Counted from the first letter of the stretch, positions 15,554 to 25,050 are shown. The stretch is 64,000 nucleotides of DNA from Pseudoduganella flava (GCF_007830495.1 NZ_VLKW01000008.1:186001-250000), one strand, 5' to 3'. Program-made: numbers and translations. Notes: generated by a model not told the origin, from the letters alone.

Positions 15554-16825
15554 ATGAAGAAACAAACGATGGCCGCCATGCTGGCGGCAGGCATCCTGTC
15601 GGCCTTTGCAAACGCCTACGCGGCCACACCTGCCCAGCAGGCCGGCGGCAGCAAGGCGATCCTGCTGCAGGGCTTCCACTGGAATTCGTCCAGCTACACC
15701 CGCCCGGACTGGTACAACACGATGCTAGACCGTGCCGACGACCTGGCCGCGCTGGGCATCACGCACGTGTGGTTCCCGCCCGCTTCCGACTCGGCGGCGA
15801 AGGAAGGCTACCTGCCGCGCCAGCTCAATTCGCTGACGTCCGCCTACGGCAGCCAGGCGGAACTCACAAGCGTCGTCAGCGCGTTCCGTAGCCGCGGCAT
15901 CCAGTCGATCGCCGACATCGTCGTCAACCATCGGGTCGGCACCACCAGCTGGGCCGATTTCACGAACCCCACGTGGAGCACCGCAGCCGTCGTCAGCGGC
16001 GACGAGTGCAATTGCGGGCAGGGCGCCGGCGACACGGGCGACGGTTTCAGTGCCGGGCGCGACCTCGATCACACCAATACGGGCGAAGTCCAGAACGGCA
16101 TCGTCAACTGGCTGACCGGCACGATCAAGCCGGCCGGCTTCACGGGCCTGCGCTTCGACTACGTGAAGGGCTTTTCCCCCGCGTACGCGGGCAAGTATGC
16201 GAACGCATTCGCGCCGGACTTCTGCGTGGGCGAACTGTGGGGCGACTTCAATCCGAACGACATGAACGCGCACCGCCAGGCGATCATGAACTGGATCGAC
16301 GGCACCGGCGCTTCGTGCGGCGCGTTCGACTTCACGACGAAGGCGATCCTGAACGACGCGCTCGCGAACGGCAACTACTGGCGCCTGAAGGACAGCGCCG
16401 GCAAGCCGCAGGGCGCGCTCGGCTGGTGGCCGGCGATGTCGGTGACGTTCGTCGACAACCACGACACGGGCCCGTCGGAGAGCTGCGGCACGGGCCAAAA
16501 CCATTGGCCTGTGCCGTGCGGCAGCGTGATGGAAGGCTATGCGTACATCCTGTCGCACCCGGGCATCCCCACCGTGTACTACCCGCACGTGTACGACTGG
16601 AACCTGCGCACGCCGATCGCCGCATTGATCAGCGCCCGCAAGGCGGCCGGCGTGCATTCGACGTCCGCCGTGGCGATCCAGCAGGCGACCCAGGGCCTGT
16701 ACGCGGCGATCATCACGGGGTCGGCGCGGCAGCTGGCGATGAAGATCGGGCCGAACAGCTGGAGCCCGGGCAGCGGCTGGGTGTTGCAGACGTCGGGCAA
16801 TAACTATGCGGTGTGGATGAAATAG
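15554..16825 (+). CDS. Secreted alpha-amylase, glycoside hydrolase family 13
   Basis: Hydrolyses internal alpha-1,4 bonds of starch. A signal peptide of about 23 residues (ends ANAYAATP) is followed by a catalytic barrel: GFHWNSS near the start, region I DIVVNH, region II GLRFDYVKGF with the nucleophile Asp (~201), region III GELWG with the acid/base Glu (~226) and region IV FVDNHDTG with the third Asp (~300). Region II lacks the usual second Asp+Lys-His form, reading DYVKGF as in bacterial/plant-like subfamilies 6/7. A short beta domain closes the 423-residue chain; there is no starch-binding module. The ATG is preceded by GGAGGAG. Single gene with its own promoter and two operator-like repeats. 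Confidence 0.92.
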   Translation: MKKQTMAAMLAAGILSAFANAYAATPAQQAGGSKAILLQGFHWNSSSYTRPDWYNTMLDRADDLAALGITHVWFPPASDSAAKEGYLPRQLNSLTSAYGSQAELTSVVSAFRSRGIQSIADIVVNHRVGTTSWADFTNPTWSTAAVVSGDECNCGQGAGDTGDGFSAGRDLDHTNTGEVQNGIVNWLTGTIKPAGFTGLRFDYVKGFSPAYAGKYANAFAPDFCVGELWGDFNPNDMNAHRQAIMNWIDGTGASCGAFDFTTKAILNDALANGNYWRLKDSAGKPQGALGWWPAMSVTFVDNHDTGPSESCGTGQNHWPVPCGSVMEGYAYILSHPGIPTVYYPHVYDWNLRTPIAALISARKAAGVHSTSAVAIQQATQGLYAAIITGSARQLAMKIGPNSWSPGSGWVLQTSGNNYAVWMK

Positions 16826-16912
16826 GCTAACGCAGGGGCCGGCGCCGTACGTGGGGGAGCGCACAACGGGCCAAACTGTGGCAGCATGATCGCCACGACC
16901 CTGGAGATGCCC

Positions 16913-18304
16913 ATGAGCCGGATCACCCACACCGTCGGCCCCCGCACCTACGCCTTTGCCAGCCTGCGCGAGCTGCTGGCGAAGGCGACGCCCGCGCGCT
17001 CCGGCGACCATCTGGCCGGCGTCGCGGCGGGCAGCGCCGAGGAGCGGGTGGCGGCGCAGATGGCGCTGGCCGAACTGCCGCTGACGGCCTTCCTCAGCGA
17101 AGCTGTGGTGCCATATGAAACGGACGAGGTGACCCGCCTGATCGTCGACGGCCACGACAACGTGGCGTTCGCGCCGGTGCGCCATCTGACGGTGGGCGAC
17201 TTCCGCAACTGGCTGCTGGGCGACGCCGCCGGCACGGCCGCGCTGACGGCGGTGGCGCCCGGCATCACGCCGGAGATGGCGGCCGCCGTATCGAAGATCA
17301 TGCGCATCCAGGACCTGGTGCTGGTCGCCCGCAAGTGCCGCCCGGTGACGCGCTTTCGCAATACGATCGGGCTGCCCGGCACGCTGTCCACTCGCCTGCA
17401 GCCGAACCATCCGACGGACGACCCGCTCGGCATCGCCGCCAGCATCTTCGACGGCCTGCTGTACGGCAGCGGCGATGCCGTCATCGGCATCAATCCCGCT
17501 ACCGACAACGTCCCGCAGGTGATCCGCCTGATCGGCATGCTGGACGAGATCATCGCCCGCTACGCGATTCCCACGCAGTCGTGCGTGCTGACTCACGTGA
17601 CGAGCACCATCGCCGCGATCGAGCAGGGCGCCCCGGTGGACCTGGTGTTCCAGTCGATCGCCGGCACCGAGGCGGCCAACGCCAGCTTCGGCATCGACCT
17701 GCGATTGCTGCACGAAGCGCAGGCGGCCGCGCTGTCGCTGGGCCGCGGCACGGTGGGCGACAACGTGATGTATTTCGAGACGGGGCAGGGCAGCGCGCTG
17801 TCGGCGCGTGCCCACCATGGCCTCGACCAGCAGACGTGCGAGGCGCGCGCGTATGCGGTGGCGCGCAGGTTCCGCCCGCTGCTGGTCAACACGGTGGTCG
17901 GCTTCATCGGGCCGGAGTACCTGTACGACGGCAAGCAGATCATCCGCGCCGGCCTGGAAGACCATTTCTGCGGCAAGCTGCTTGGGTTGCCGATGGGTTG
18001 CGACGTGTGCTACACCAACCACGCCGAGGCGGACCAGGACGACATGGACGTGCTGCTGACGATGCTCGGCACGGCCGGCTGCACCTATGTGATGGGCATT
18101 CCCGGCGCGGACGACATCATGCTGAACTACCAGACCACGTCGTTCCACGATGCGCTGTATGCGCGCCGCGTGCTGGGGCTGCGGCCGGCGCCGGAGTTCG
18201 ATGCGTGGCTGCGCAATATGGGCATCTTCACGGGCGACGGCGATGTGCGCCTGGGCAGTACGCTGCCGGCGCCGTTTGCGCAGGCGCTGGCGCGGCTGGC
18301 ATGA
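16913..18304 (+). CDS. eutB: Ethanolamine ammonia-lyase large subunit
   Basis: Catalytic subunit of the adenosylcobalamin enzyme that converts ethanolamine to acetaldehyde and ammonia. At 463 residues it matches the family length (about 453). LRELLAKATPARSGDHLAGVAAGS aligns with the E. coli N-terminus, and later segments (TIGLPGTLSTRLQPNHPTDD in part, HHGLDQQTCEARAYA, VGFIGPEYLYDGKQI, GLPMGCDVCYTNH) are near-invariant. I start at 16913, with GGAG 8 nt upstream, because it aligns with EutB proteins; the frame is open from 16886. eutC follows by 10 nt. No eutA reactivase, EutD/E or microcompartment genes are nearby, so this is the short, non-compartment version of the pathway used for nitrogen. 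Confidence 0.95.
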   Translation: MSRITHTVGPRTYAFASLRELLAKATPARSGDHLAGVAAGSAEERVAAQMALAELPLTAFLSEAVVPYETDEVTRLIVDGHDNVAFAPVRHLTVGDFRNWLLGDAAGTAALTAVAPGITPEMAAAVSKIMRIQDLVLVARKCRPVTRFRNTIGLPGTLSTRLQPNHPTDDPLGIAASIFDGLLYGSGDAVIGINPATDNVPQVIRLIGMLDEIIARYAIPTQSCVLTHVTSTIAAIEQGAPVDLVFQSIAGTEAANASFGIDLRLLHEAQAAALSLGRGTVGDNVMYFETGQGSALSARAHHGLDQQTCEARAYAVARRFRPLLVNTVVGFIGPEYLYDGKQIIRAGLEDHFCGKLLGLPMGCDVCYTNHAEADQDDMDVLLTMLGTAGCTYVMGIPGADDIMLNYQTTSFHDALYARRVLGLRPAPEFDAWLRNMGIFTGDGDVRLGSTLPAPFAQALARLA

Positions 18305-18314
18305 AGGGGGGTAC

Positions 18315-19112
18315 ATGAGCGATCCGATCGACACGCCCGATCCCTGGCAGGCGTTGCGCCGGTTCACGGCGGCGCGCATCGCACTGGGCCGCGCGGGCAT
18401 CAGCCAGCGGACTGCTGCGCAGCTCGACTTCCAGCTGGCCCATGCCCGCGCCCGCGATGCGGTGCACACGCCGCTCGATGCCGCGGCATTGCAGGACGCG
18501 ATCGAAGCCGCATGGCCCAAGGCTGGCCCGTGCTTCACCTTGCACAGCATGGCCGCAGACCGGACCACCTATCTGCAGCGGCCGGACCTGGGCCGCCGCC
18601 TCGCCGCGCCGTCGCGCGCCGCACTGGCCGCGCACCAGGGGCGGGACTACGACCTGGCGCTCGTGATCGCGGACGGCCTGTCGTCCTGCGCCGTCGCCCG
18701 GCATGCCGCCCCGCTGCTGGCCGCGTTGCGGGCACGCCTGGCGGCGGATTCATGGTCGGTGGCGCCGCCGGCCATCGTGCTGCAGGGCCGCGTGGCGATC
18801 GGCGACGAGGTCTGCGAGCTGCTGGGCGCACGGCTCGTCGTCGTGCTGATCGGCGAACGGCCGGGCCTCAGCGCGCCGGACAGCATGGGCCTGTACATCA
18901 CGTGGGCGCCCCGCGTGGGCCTGACCGACGAGCGCCGCAACTGCATCTCGAACGTGCGCCCCGCCGGCCTGCGCTACGACGATGCCGCGGCCCGGCTGCA
19001 CTACCTGCTGACGGAGGCGCGCCGGCGCCGGTTGACGGGCGTGGCGCTGAAGGACGAAACGCAGGCCACGCCCGCGCTGGCCGCCGACGCCGGCCGCAAC
19101 TTCCTGCTGTGA
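18315..19112 (+). CDS. eutC: Ethanolamine ammonia-lyase small subunit
   Basis: Partner of EutB, completing the B12-binding heterooligomer in the cytoplasm. The 265-residue chain begins WQALRRFTAARIALGRAG, the standard EutC start, and carries HARARDAVHTPLD, DLALVIADGLSS, IGERPGLSAPDSMG and RNCISNVRPAGL. The ATG is backed by AAGGGGGG 3-4 nt upstream and follows the eutB stop by 10 nt. Length and motifs are normal, so the enzyme should be active when cobalamin is available. Confidence 0.95.
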   Translation: MSDPIDTPDPWQALRRFTAARIALGRAGISQRTAAQLDFQLAHARARDAVHTPLDAAALQDAIEAAWPKAGPCFTLHSMAADRTTYLQRPDLGRRLAAPSRAALAAHQGRDYDLALVIADGLSSCAVARHAAPLLAALRARLAADSWSVAPPAIVLQGRVAIGDEVCELLGARLVVVLIGERPGLSAPDSMGLYITWAPRVGLTDERRNCISNVRPAGLRYDDAAARLHYLLTEARRRRLTGVALKDETQATPALAADAGRNFLL

Positions 19113-19218
19113 AGCCGGCATCTCCCATCCGGCGGGGATGAGACCACGCCACCACGCCGAGCGCGTGCTCCCGTACGCTGCGATAATGCTGGCGTTGCCA
19201 TGACATTCGGGGAGACAC

Positions 19219-20535
19219 ATGTCCGCATTACCCGCGACGGTGGAGCAGGGAATCGAGGTGGCCGGCGTCGGCAAGTTCCAGTACCGGCTGTTCGTGATCT
19301 TCGGCCTCGTGTGGATGGCCGATGCGATGCAGGTGCTGTCGATCGGCTTTTCCGCGCCGTCCATCGCGGCCACGTTCGGCATCGCGCTGCCGCAGGCGCT
19401 GCAGACCGGCACCGCATTCTTCATCGGCATGCTGCTGGGCGCCTTCATCATGGGCAGGCTGGCGGATCGCATCGGGCGGCGCCGCGTGCTGCTCACCGCC
19501 GTCGTCATCGATGCGTGCTGCGGCGTCGCCTCGGCCTTCGCGCCGGAGTTCGCGTGGCTGCTGGCGCTGCGCCTGCTGACGGGCTTCGGCGTCGGCGGCA
19601 CGCTGCCCGTCGACTACACGATGATGGCGGAATTTCTGCCCAGCGACCGGCGCGGCCGCTGGCTCGTGATGCTCGAATCGTTCTGGGCCGTCGGCACGAT
19701 CGTCCTCGCGGTGCTGGCGTTGCTGGCGGCGCGTTGGGGCGACGATGCATGGCGCGTGATCTTCCTCGTCACGGGGCTGCCGGCGCTGGTCGGCGTCGCG
19801 CTGCGCCTGTACGTGCCGGAGTCGCCGATGTACCTGAACCGCAGCGGTCAGCCCCAGCAGGCCCGCGCGGTCCTTGAAAGAGTCGCGCGCACCAATGGCC
19901 GCACCGTGCGGATCCCGCCGTTGCGGGAAGACCCGGCCACGCGCCGCTCGCTGGCCGCGCTGTTTTCCAGCCGGTTGCGGCGCCGCAGCGTGGCACTGTG
20001 CATCGCATGGGGACTCGTGTCGATCGCCTATTACGGCGTGTTCGTCTACCTGCCTGTGAAGCTGGCGGCCGAAGGATTCGCCTTCATGCGCGGCCAGGTG
20101 TTCCTGATCGTGCTGGCGCTGGTGCAGTTGCCGGGCTTCGCGCTGGCGGCATACGGCGTGGAGCGCTGGGGACGCAAGCCCACGCTGGTCGGCTTTCTCG
20201 TGCTGAGCGCGGCGGGCTGCCTGTGCTACAGCCTGGGCAGCGCGCCGGCCGTCGTCGTCGGCTCGACGCTGTTGATGAGCTTTGCGCTGCTGGGCACGTG
20301 GGCCGGCCTGTACGCGTTCACGCCCGAGGTGTATCCGACGGACCTGCGCGCCAGCGGCATGGGCACGGCCGGCGCGGTGGCGCGCTTCGGCGGCCTGTTC
20401 GCGCCGGCGCTGGTGGCGCCGGTGATCGCCGCGCATTTCACGCTGGCCCTCGTGATGCTGGCCGGCTTCCTGCTGGCCGCCGCGCTCGCGGTGCTGTGCG
20501 TGGACGTCGAGTCGCGCCACCGCGCGCTGGAGTGA
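19219..20535 (+). CDS. MFS transporter of the sugar/aromatic-acid type
   Basis: Inner-membrane carrier of 438 residues with twelve predicted helices. The helix 2-3 loop GRLADRIGRRR, the helix 4 segment RLLTGFGVGGTLPVDYTMMAE, and PESPMYLNRSGQ after helix 6 place it with the SV2/NiaP/aromatic-acid:H+ symporter group. The second half repeats the loop as ERWGRKPT. It lies 106 nt after eutC on the same strand, so ethanolamine or a related amine may be a substrate, but most ethanolamine users employ an unrelated APC-type carrier. GGGAGA precedes the ATG. Substrate assignment uncertain. Confidence 0.85.
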   Translation: MSALPATVEQGIEVAGVGKFQYRLFVIFGLVWMADAMQVLSIGFSAPSIAATFGIALPQALQTGTAFFIGMLLGAFIMGRLADRIGRRRVLLTAVVIDACCGVASAFAPEFAWLLALRLLTGFGVGGTLPVDYTMMAEFLPSDRRGRWLVMLESFWAVGTIVLAVLALLAARWGDDAWRVIFLVTGLPALVGVALRLYVPESPMYLNRSGQPQQARAVLERVARTNGRTVRIPPLREDPATRRSLAALFSSRLRRRSVALCIAWGLVSIAYYGVFVYLPVKLAAEGFAFMRGQVFLIVLALVQLPGFALAAYGVERWGRKPTLVGFLVLSAAGCLCYSLGSAPAVVVGSTLLMSFALLGTWAGLYAFTPEVYPTDLRASGMGTAGAVARFGGLFAPALVAPVIAAHFTLALVMLAGFLLAAALAVLCVDVESRHRALE

Positions 20536-20563
20536 GCCCGTAGCGCGCCCGCGGTGTGCCCGG

Positions 20564-21643
20564 TCAGTCGCGCCGGCTCAGGCGCACCGCACCGGAGTTC
20601 AGCGCCACCGGCGCGGCGCCGCGCGGCGCCGTGAGCCGGGCGATCATCGCGCGGATGGCCTTCATCTGCGGGGCGCCCTTGAACGCATAGCCGGGGCCCG
20701 TGTAGCCGATCCAGTCCCAGCAGCCGTTCTGGTTCCACGGCTGCGAATCGTTCACCTGCGGGTACAGCACGATGATGTCGTTCGTATCGGCCCAGTCGTT
20801 GTAGCTGGTCCGATTGTAGAAGTCGTCCTGCACGAATTTCTGCGACTGCAGGCAGCCGTGGAAAGCCACGTGGACGCGGCACGCCGCGCCATCCGTGCAG
20901 CGCTGCGGCACGTAGGCATAGGCCTCGTCGGCCATGCTGGTCGACTCCGCGGCGAATTCGCGCTGGTCGAACGCCAGCAGGCGCCCGGTGCGCCGGCTGG
21001 TCGGCGGGTTCAGGGGGCCGTAGATGTGGGCCAGGATCGCGCCCGGCTGGTCGTATGCCACGTCGTCCTGCTGGCACTGGCTGATGTACGGCGTCTCGTT
21101 GACTTCGCAGCTGTTGCCGAAGCCCGGCGTCAGCAGCGCGTGGCCGGCCGGCGTCGTGTTCACGTAGCGCAGGTTCTCGCTCTTCACGCCCAGTTCCTCG
21201 AACAGCGTCACTGCCGCATCCACGGCGGGCTGGTAGACCACCGTGTCGTTGGTGCCGCTGAAAATGTACACGCGCGCCTTCTTCAGGTTGTCCAGCGAAT
21301 CGATGACGCCGATCGTGGCGAAATTGCGCGCCGCCATCGCCATCGGGCTGGTGACGAGCATCGTCATCGGCACGCCCATGCAGTTGGCCACGTACGTGAA
21401 CAGCATGCCCGCGGCGCAGTAGTACGGCCCGCCGGCCACGATGCCCGCGCCCGTGACGGACGACGAATACGCCACCTGGTATTGCACGGCCATGAACGCG
21501 CCGGACGACAGGCCGGAGACCGACGTGGCGTCGGGCCTGGCAGCCAGCGCCGGCAGTGGGTCGCGGGGCGCCGCGGGGCAGGCGGCGGGCAGTGCGAGGG
21601 CAAGCGCCAGAGCGCGCGCGAGCGTACAGGTCGACAGTTTCAT
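20564..21643 (-). CDS. Exported polyhydroxybutyrate depolymerase (type II catalytic domain)
   Basis: Hydrolyses poly(3-hydroxybutyrate). A signal peptide (~24 residues, ALALALALPAACPA) is followed at residues 44-48 by the lipase box GLSSG, with Ser46 as nucleophile near the N-terminus, the type II arrangement. Other landmarks: SGTNDTVV (near the acid Asp), VAFHGCLQSQ (oxyanion region) and NGCWDWIGYTG. There is no linker or substrate-binding domain, so it resembles periplasmic or amorphous-PHB enzymes such as Rhodospirillum PhaZ1 more than secreted crystalline-PHB enzymes. 359 residues; ATG preceded by GAGAGG. It lies downstream of a thiolase on the same strand but with a 180-nt gap, so it is probably separately transcribed. 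Confidence 0.85.
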   Translation of the reverse strand: MKLSTCTLARALALALALPAACPAAPRDPLPALAARPDATSVSGLSSGAFMAVQYQVAYSSSVTGAGIVAGGPYYCAAGMLFTYVANCMGVPMTMLVTSPMAMAARNFATIGVIDSLDNLKKARVYIFSGTNDTVVYQPAVDAAVTLFEELGVKSENLRYVNTTPAGHALLTPGFGNSCEVNETPYISQCQQDDVAYDQPGAILAHIYGPLNPPTSRRTGRLLAFDQREFAAESTSMADEAYAYVPQRCTDGAACRVHVAFHGCLQSQKFVQDDFYNRTSYNDWADTNDIIVLYPQVNDSQPWNQNGCWDWIGYTGPGYAFKGAPQMKAIRAMIARLTAPRGAAPVALNSGAVRLSRRD

Positions 21644-21822
21644 GCATACCTCTCGTGGGAGTTTTGGGGGCGACAAAGTCCCGGAATACTCCCACCATCG
21701 GTCATCAAAAACTGTCTCTAAATTGTGTGTTTTTCCTAGCTCGACAGGCATCCAGGGGCAAGGGGGGCGCTTGCAATCCCGTAGTTGTTGCGGCGCGCCC
21801 ACGGCCCCCGCCGCGCCGCGCG

Positions 21823-23007
21823 TCAGATCCGCTCGAGCGCCAGCGCGATGCCTTGCCCGCCGCCGATGCACAGCGTGACGACACCGCGCCGTGCCTGGCC
21901 GCGGCGCATCGCGTGCAGCAGCCGCACCGCAAGGATCGCGCCCGTGGCGCCGATCGGATGGCCGTGGGCGACGGCGCCACCTTCCACGTTGATCACGTCT
22001 TCCGGCAGCGACAGGTGGCGGGCGACGGCCAGCGGCACGACGGCGAACGCTTCATTGATCTCGTAGCGGTCCACGTCCGCCAGCGTCCAGCCGGCGCGGT
22101 CCAGCGCCTTGCGCACGGCGGGTACGGGCCCCAGCCCGAACAGCCCCGGCTCGACGCCCGCAACGCCGGACGCCACGAGCCGCGCCACCGGCGCAAGGCC
22201 CAGCCGCTCGGCCGCGCCGCGCTCGGCCACGATCAGCGCGGCCGCGCCGCTGTTCAGGCCCGGCGAGTTCCCCGCCGTGATCGTGCCGTCCGGCCGGAAC
22301 GCGGGTCGCAGCCGGGCAAGCGTTTCTTCCGTCGTGTCGGGCCGGTTCGCCTCGTCCGTATCGAACGTGCGCACGCCGCGCTTGTCGGGGATGTCGACGC
22401 CGACGATCTCGTCGCGGAACAGGCCCGCCGCCTGCGCGGCGGCGAAGCGCTGTTGCGAGCGTGCGGCCCAGCGGTCCTGGGCCTGCCGGCTGATGTCGGC
22501 CTCCTGCGCCAGGTCTTCCGTATGCCAGCCCGAATGCTCGGACGAGAACGCATCGGCGAGGCCGTCGCGCAACAGGCTGTCGAGCAGTTGGGCATCGCCC
22601 ATGCGCGCGCCCCAGCGGGCCTGCGGCATCAGGTACGGCGCCTGGTCCATGTTTTCCATGCCGCCGGCCAGCACGACTTGCGATTCGCCGGCCAGGATCT
22701 CGCCGGCGGCCGACGCGATGGCTTGCGCGCCGGAGCCGCACACGCGGTTCAAGGTCATCGCCGGCACTTCAACGGGAATGCCGCCGTGTACCGCCGCCTG
22801 CCGCGCGGGATTCATCCGGTTGCCGGCCTGGACGACGTTCCCCATCAGGACGGCGTCGATCCGTTCCGGGGCGATGCCGGCGCAGGCGATGGCGGCGCGG
22901 ATCGCCGTGGCGCCCAGGTCGACCGCCGTGACGTTCTTCAGCGACCCGTTGAATGTACCGATCGCGGTGCGCACGGGCGCGCACAGGACTATTTCGCTTT
23001 TCGACAT
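21823..23007 (-). CDS. Acetyl-CoA acetyltransferase (thiolase)
   Basis: Cytoplasmic thiolase of 394 residues joining two acetyl-CoA to acetoacetyl-CoA, or running the reverse step. The acyl-accepting Cys is in NRVCGSGAQA (~90), the His in GGAVAHGHPIGATGA (~350), and the second Cys in CIGGGQGIA near the end; NEAFAVV is also intact. The sequence fits the biosynthetic/PhaA-AtoB group better than FadA. Its ATG has AAGGAG 7 nt upstream. A LysR gene is divergent from it across 166 bp, and a PHB depolymerase is downstream, so a role in PHB turnover or short-chain acid catabolism is plausible. Confidence 0.92.
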   Translation of the reverse strand: MSKSEIVLCAPVRTAIGTFNGSLKNVTAVDLGATAIRAAIACAGIAPERIDAVLMGNVVQAGNRMNPARQAAVHGGIPVEVPAMTLNRVCGSGAQAIASAAGEILAGESQVVLAGGMENMDQAPYLMPQARWGARMGDAQLLDSLLRDGLADAFSSEHSGWHTEDLAQEADISRQAQDRWAARSQQRFAAAQAAGLFRDEIVGVDIPDKRGVRTFDTDEANRPDTTEETLARLRPAFRPDGTITAGNSPGLNSGAAALIVAERGAAERLGLAPVARLVASGVAGVEPGLFGLGPVPAVRKALDRAGWTLADVDRYEINEAFAVVPLAVARHLSLPEDVINVEGGAVAHGHPIGATGAILAVRLLHAMRRGQARRGVVTLCIGGGQGIALALERI

Positions 23008-23173
23008 GGTGAGGCTCCTTCGATGGATGGTTGGGGCAATACGGTGCGGTCGCCGCGCCGGCGTGCTTCGTGTTGTTTGTATTATGATCGTAATTCAAAG
23101 CGGCGTGCAACGCCAGCGCGAACGAAGCACGGCGGCCGGGCCGTATAATGCGCGCTTCGACAGCGGAGCAAGC

Positions 23174-24190
23174 ATGGATCGGTTGACAGGCATCGCCGTC
23201 TTTGTCGCGGCAGTGGAAGAGGGCAGCCTTGCCGGCGCGGCGCGGCGCTTCGGGCTGTCGCCGGCGATGGCCGGCAAGTATGTCGGCGCCGTCGAGGCGG
23301 AGGTGAATGCCCGGCTGCTCCAGCGCACCACGCGGCGCCTCAGCCTGACGGACATCGGGCAGGTGTACTACGAGCGCTGCAAGCGCATCCTGGAAGCGTG
23401 GGACGAGGCGCAGCGCGAAGCGGCCGATGCGCAGGGGACGGCGCGCGGCGTGCTGCGGATCGCCGCCCCCGTGACGTTCGGCGCGCTGCATCTCGGCGGC
23501 GTGCTGGCCGGCTACCTGGACGCGCATCCGCACGTGCGCGCCGAGGTGACGCTGTCGGACCGCTATGTCGACCTGCTCGAGACGGGTGTCGACGTGGCGC
23601 TGCGCATCGGCCGGCTGCCCGATTCGGGCTTGATCGCGCGCCGCCTGGCACCGTGCCGGATGGTGCTGTGCGCGGCACCCGCTTATGTGGCGCGCCACGG
23701 CATGCCGCGCCGGCCGGAGGACTTGCGCGACGCGCCCCGGCTTGCGTTCAGCGAAGCCGTGTCGCCCGGCGACTGGACGCTATGCGATGCGCAGGGCGCC
23801 ACGCACGTGATCGCGGGGCCAAGCCGGCTCACCGCCAACAACACACAGCTGTTGCTGGCGGCGGCGCTGGCCGGCGCCGGCATCGCTTACGGCCCCACCT
23901 TCGTGTTCGGCGAGTCCATCGCGCGCGGCAGCCTCGTGGCGCTGCTGCCGGAGTACCGCGCGCCCGACCTTGCCATCCAGGCCGTGTTCCCCAGCGCGCG
24001 GCATCTGCCGCTCAAGCTGCGGCACCTGCTCGGCCACCTGGCCGCGCAATGGGGCGACATGCCGTCATGGGACCGCCAGCTGGGCGACAAAGCGCCCGAT
24101 CGCGTCCGCCACGGCGGCGGGGGCTTCGAGCGGGGACAGGTGGCCGACGCCGGGCAGCACTTCCAGGCGGGCCCCGGCGATCCGGGGTAG
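23174..24190 (+). CDS. LysR-family regulator with read-through C-terminus
   Basis: The N-terminal helix-turn-helix (GSLAGAARRFGLSPAMAGKYVGAVE) and effector domain (GVLRIAAPVTFG onward) are those of a CrgA-type LysR protein. Homologous sequence stops near residue 297 (LAAQWGD); the last ~40 residues are Gly/Arg-rich and are simply the antisense of the hydrolase gene, into which the frame runs for 126 nt. The normal stop has apparently been lost. Divergent from the thiolase gene across an AT-rich gap containing TATTATGAT, so it probably regulates the thiolase. No clear ribosome site; GGAGCAAGC precedes the ATG. Confidence 0.85.
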   Translation: MDRLTGIAVFVAAVEEGSLAGAARRFGLSPAMAGKYVGAVEAEVNARLLQRTTRRLSLTDIGQVYYERCKRILEAWDEAQREAADAQGTARGVLRIAAPVTFGALHLGGVLAGYLDAHPHVRAEVTLSDRYVDLLETGVDVALRIGRLPDSGLIARRLAPCRMVLCAAPAYVARHGMPRRPEDLRDAPRLAFSEAVSPGDWTLCDAQGATHVIAGPSRLTANNTQLLLAAALAGAGIAYGPTFVFGESIARGSLVALLPEYRAPDLAIQAVFPSARHLPLKLRHLLGHLAAQWGDMPSWDRQLGDKAPDRVRHGGGGFERGQVADAGQHFQAGPGDPG

Positions 24191-24850
24191 CAGTTCCTGT
24201 TGCAGCGTTTCCACACGGTCGACCTGGTCGCGCTCCCCGGCGACGACCAGCACCGGCACGTCGATGGCCCCGACATCCGCCGTGATGTCTTCCAGCATGC
24301 CCCCGTTGGGCCATGCCGCCTTGGCCTGCGGTGCGCCGCGCAGGCTGTCGGCGATGACCTGGGCGCGCAGCGCCGGCAGCAGTGGGGTCGCCGTCAGCAC
24401 GTTGTCGAGCACCCATTCGACGGCGGCGGGGCTGTCGTACGCGGTGGCCATCGCCGCGCGCTGCGCGGGCGGCAACGTCATCGGCAACGGTGGCGATGGC
24501 GCGACCAGCACCAGGCCGGCCAGCCCGGCCGGGCGGCGCGCCGCCAGCAACTGGGCCGTCTTGCCGCCCATCGAGTGGCCCACCAGGACGTAGCGCCGCG
24601 GCGCGAGCGCGGCGATCACTGCTTGCGCGTCGTCCGCCAGGTCGGCGATGGCATAGCCTTGTGCCGGTGCGCCGGATTCGCCCCAGCCGCGATGGTCGAT
24701 GGCGACGGTGCGGTAGCGTTGCGCCAGCGCGCCGGCCACGCCGTCCCAGGTGCGCGACGAGCCGCCCCAGTAGTGCAGGAACACGAGCGCCGGCTCTGCC
24801 GTGCCTTGTAGCGTGACGTGGATGCGGGTGCCGCGGGTTTCGATGAACAT
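24065..24850 (-). CDS. Alpha/beta hydrolase
   Basis: Cytoplasmic serine hydrolase of 261 residues with a complete triad: nucleophile Ser93 in GHSMGG, Asp in the GERDQVDRV loop, and His in GVGHLSPLEAP. The oxyanion strand is VFLHYWGGS. The group includes esterases, haloperoxidase-like and 3-oxoadipate enol-lactone-type hydrolases, and the substrate cannot be told from sequence. The ATG has GGAG upstream. Its 3' end overlaps the convergent LysR frame by 126 nt; because the hydrolase is complete with its own triad and end, the overlap comes from the LysR side. Confidence 0.88.
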   Translation of the reverse strand: MFIETRGTRIHVTLQGTAEPALVFLHYWGGSSRTWDGVAGALAQRYRTVAIDHRGWGESGAPAQGYAIADLADDAQAVIAALAPRRYVLVGHSMGGKTAQLLAARRPAGLAGLVLVAPSPPLPMTLPPAQRAAMATAYDSPAAVEWVLDNVLTATPLLPALRAQVIADSLRGAPQAKAAWPNGGMLEDITADVGAIDVPVLVVAGERDQVDRVETLQQELLPRIAGARLEVLPGVGHLSPLEAPAAVADAIGRFVAQLAVP

Positions 24851-24978
24851 GATGATGCTCCAGTCGTTGACGATGGCGGCATCATAGGGAGGGGCGGTGC
24901 GGATGAGAATCCGCTGTGTGCGATCGACTGCCGATCGCGGGGCGATCGAATCGGCTGCGCTGGGAGCAACCAGCGCAA

Positions 24979-25005
24979 AACGGGCACCGGTTCGCGGTGC
25001 CCGTT
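24979..25005 (-). terminator. Intrinsic terminator of the PEP-CTERM gene
   Basis: Perfect 11-bp stem AACGGGCACCG / CGGTGCCCGTT with a 5-nt loop, 46 nt after the stop. On the minus strand the 3' arm runs into TTTT. Confidence 0.7.
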
Positions 25006-25050
25006 GCGGGTGTCACGGCGCGGCCAGGGGCCGCGCCGCGGTGCGCCGGA

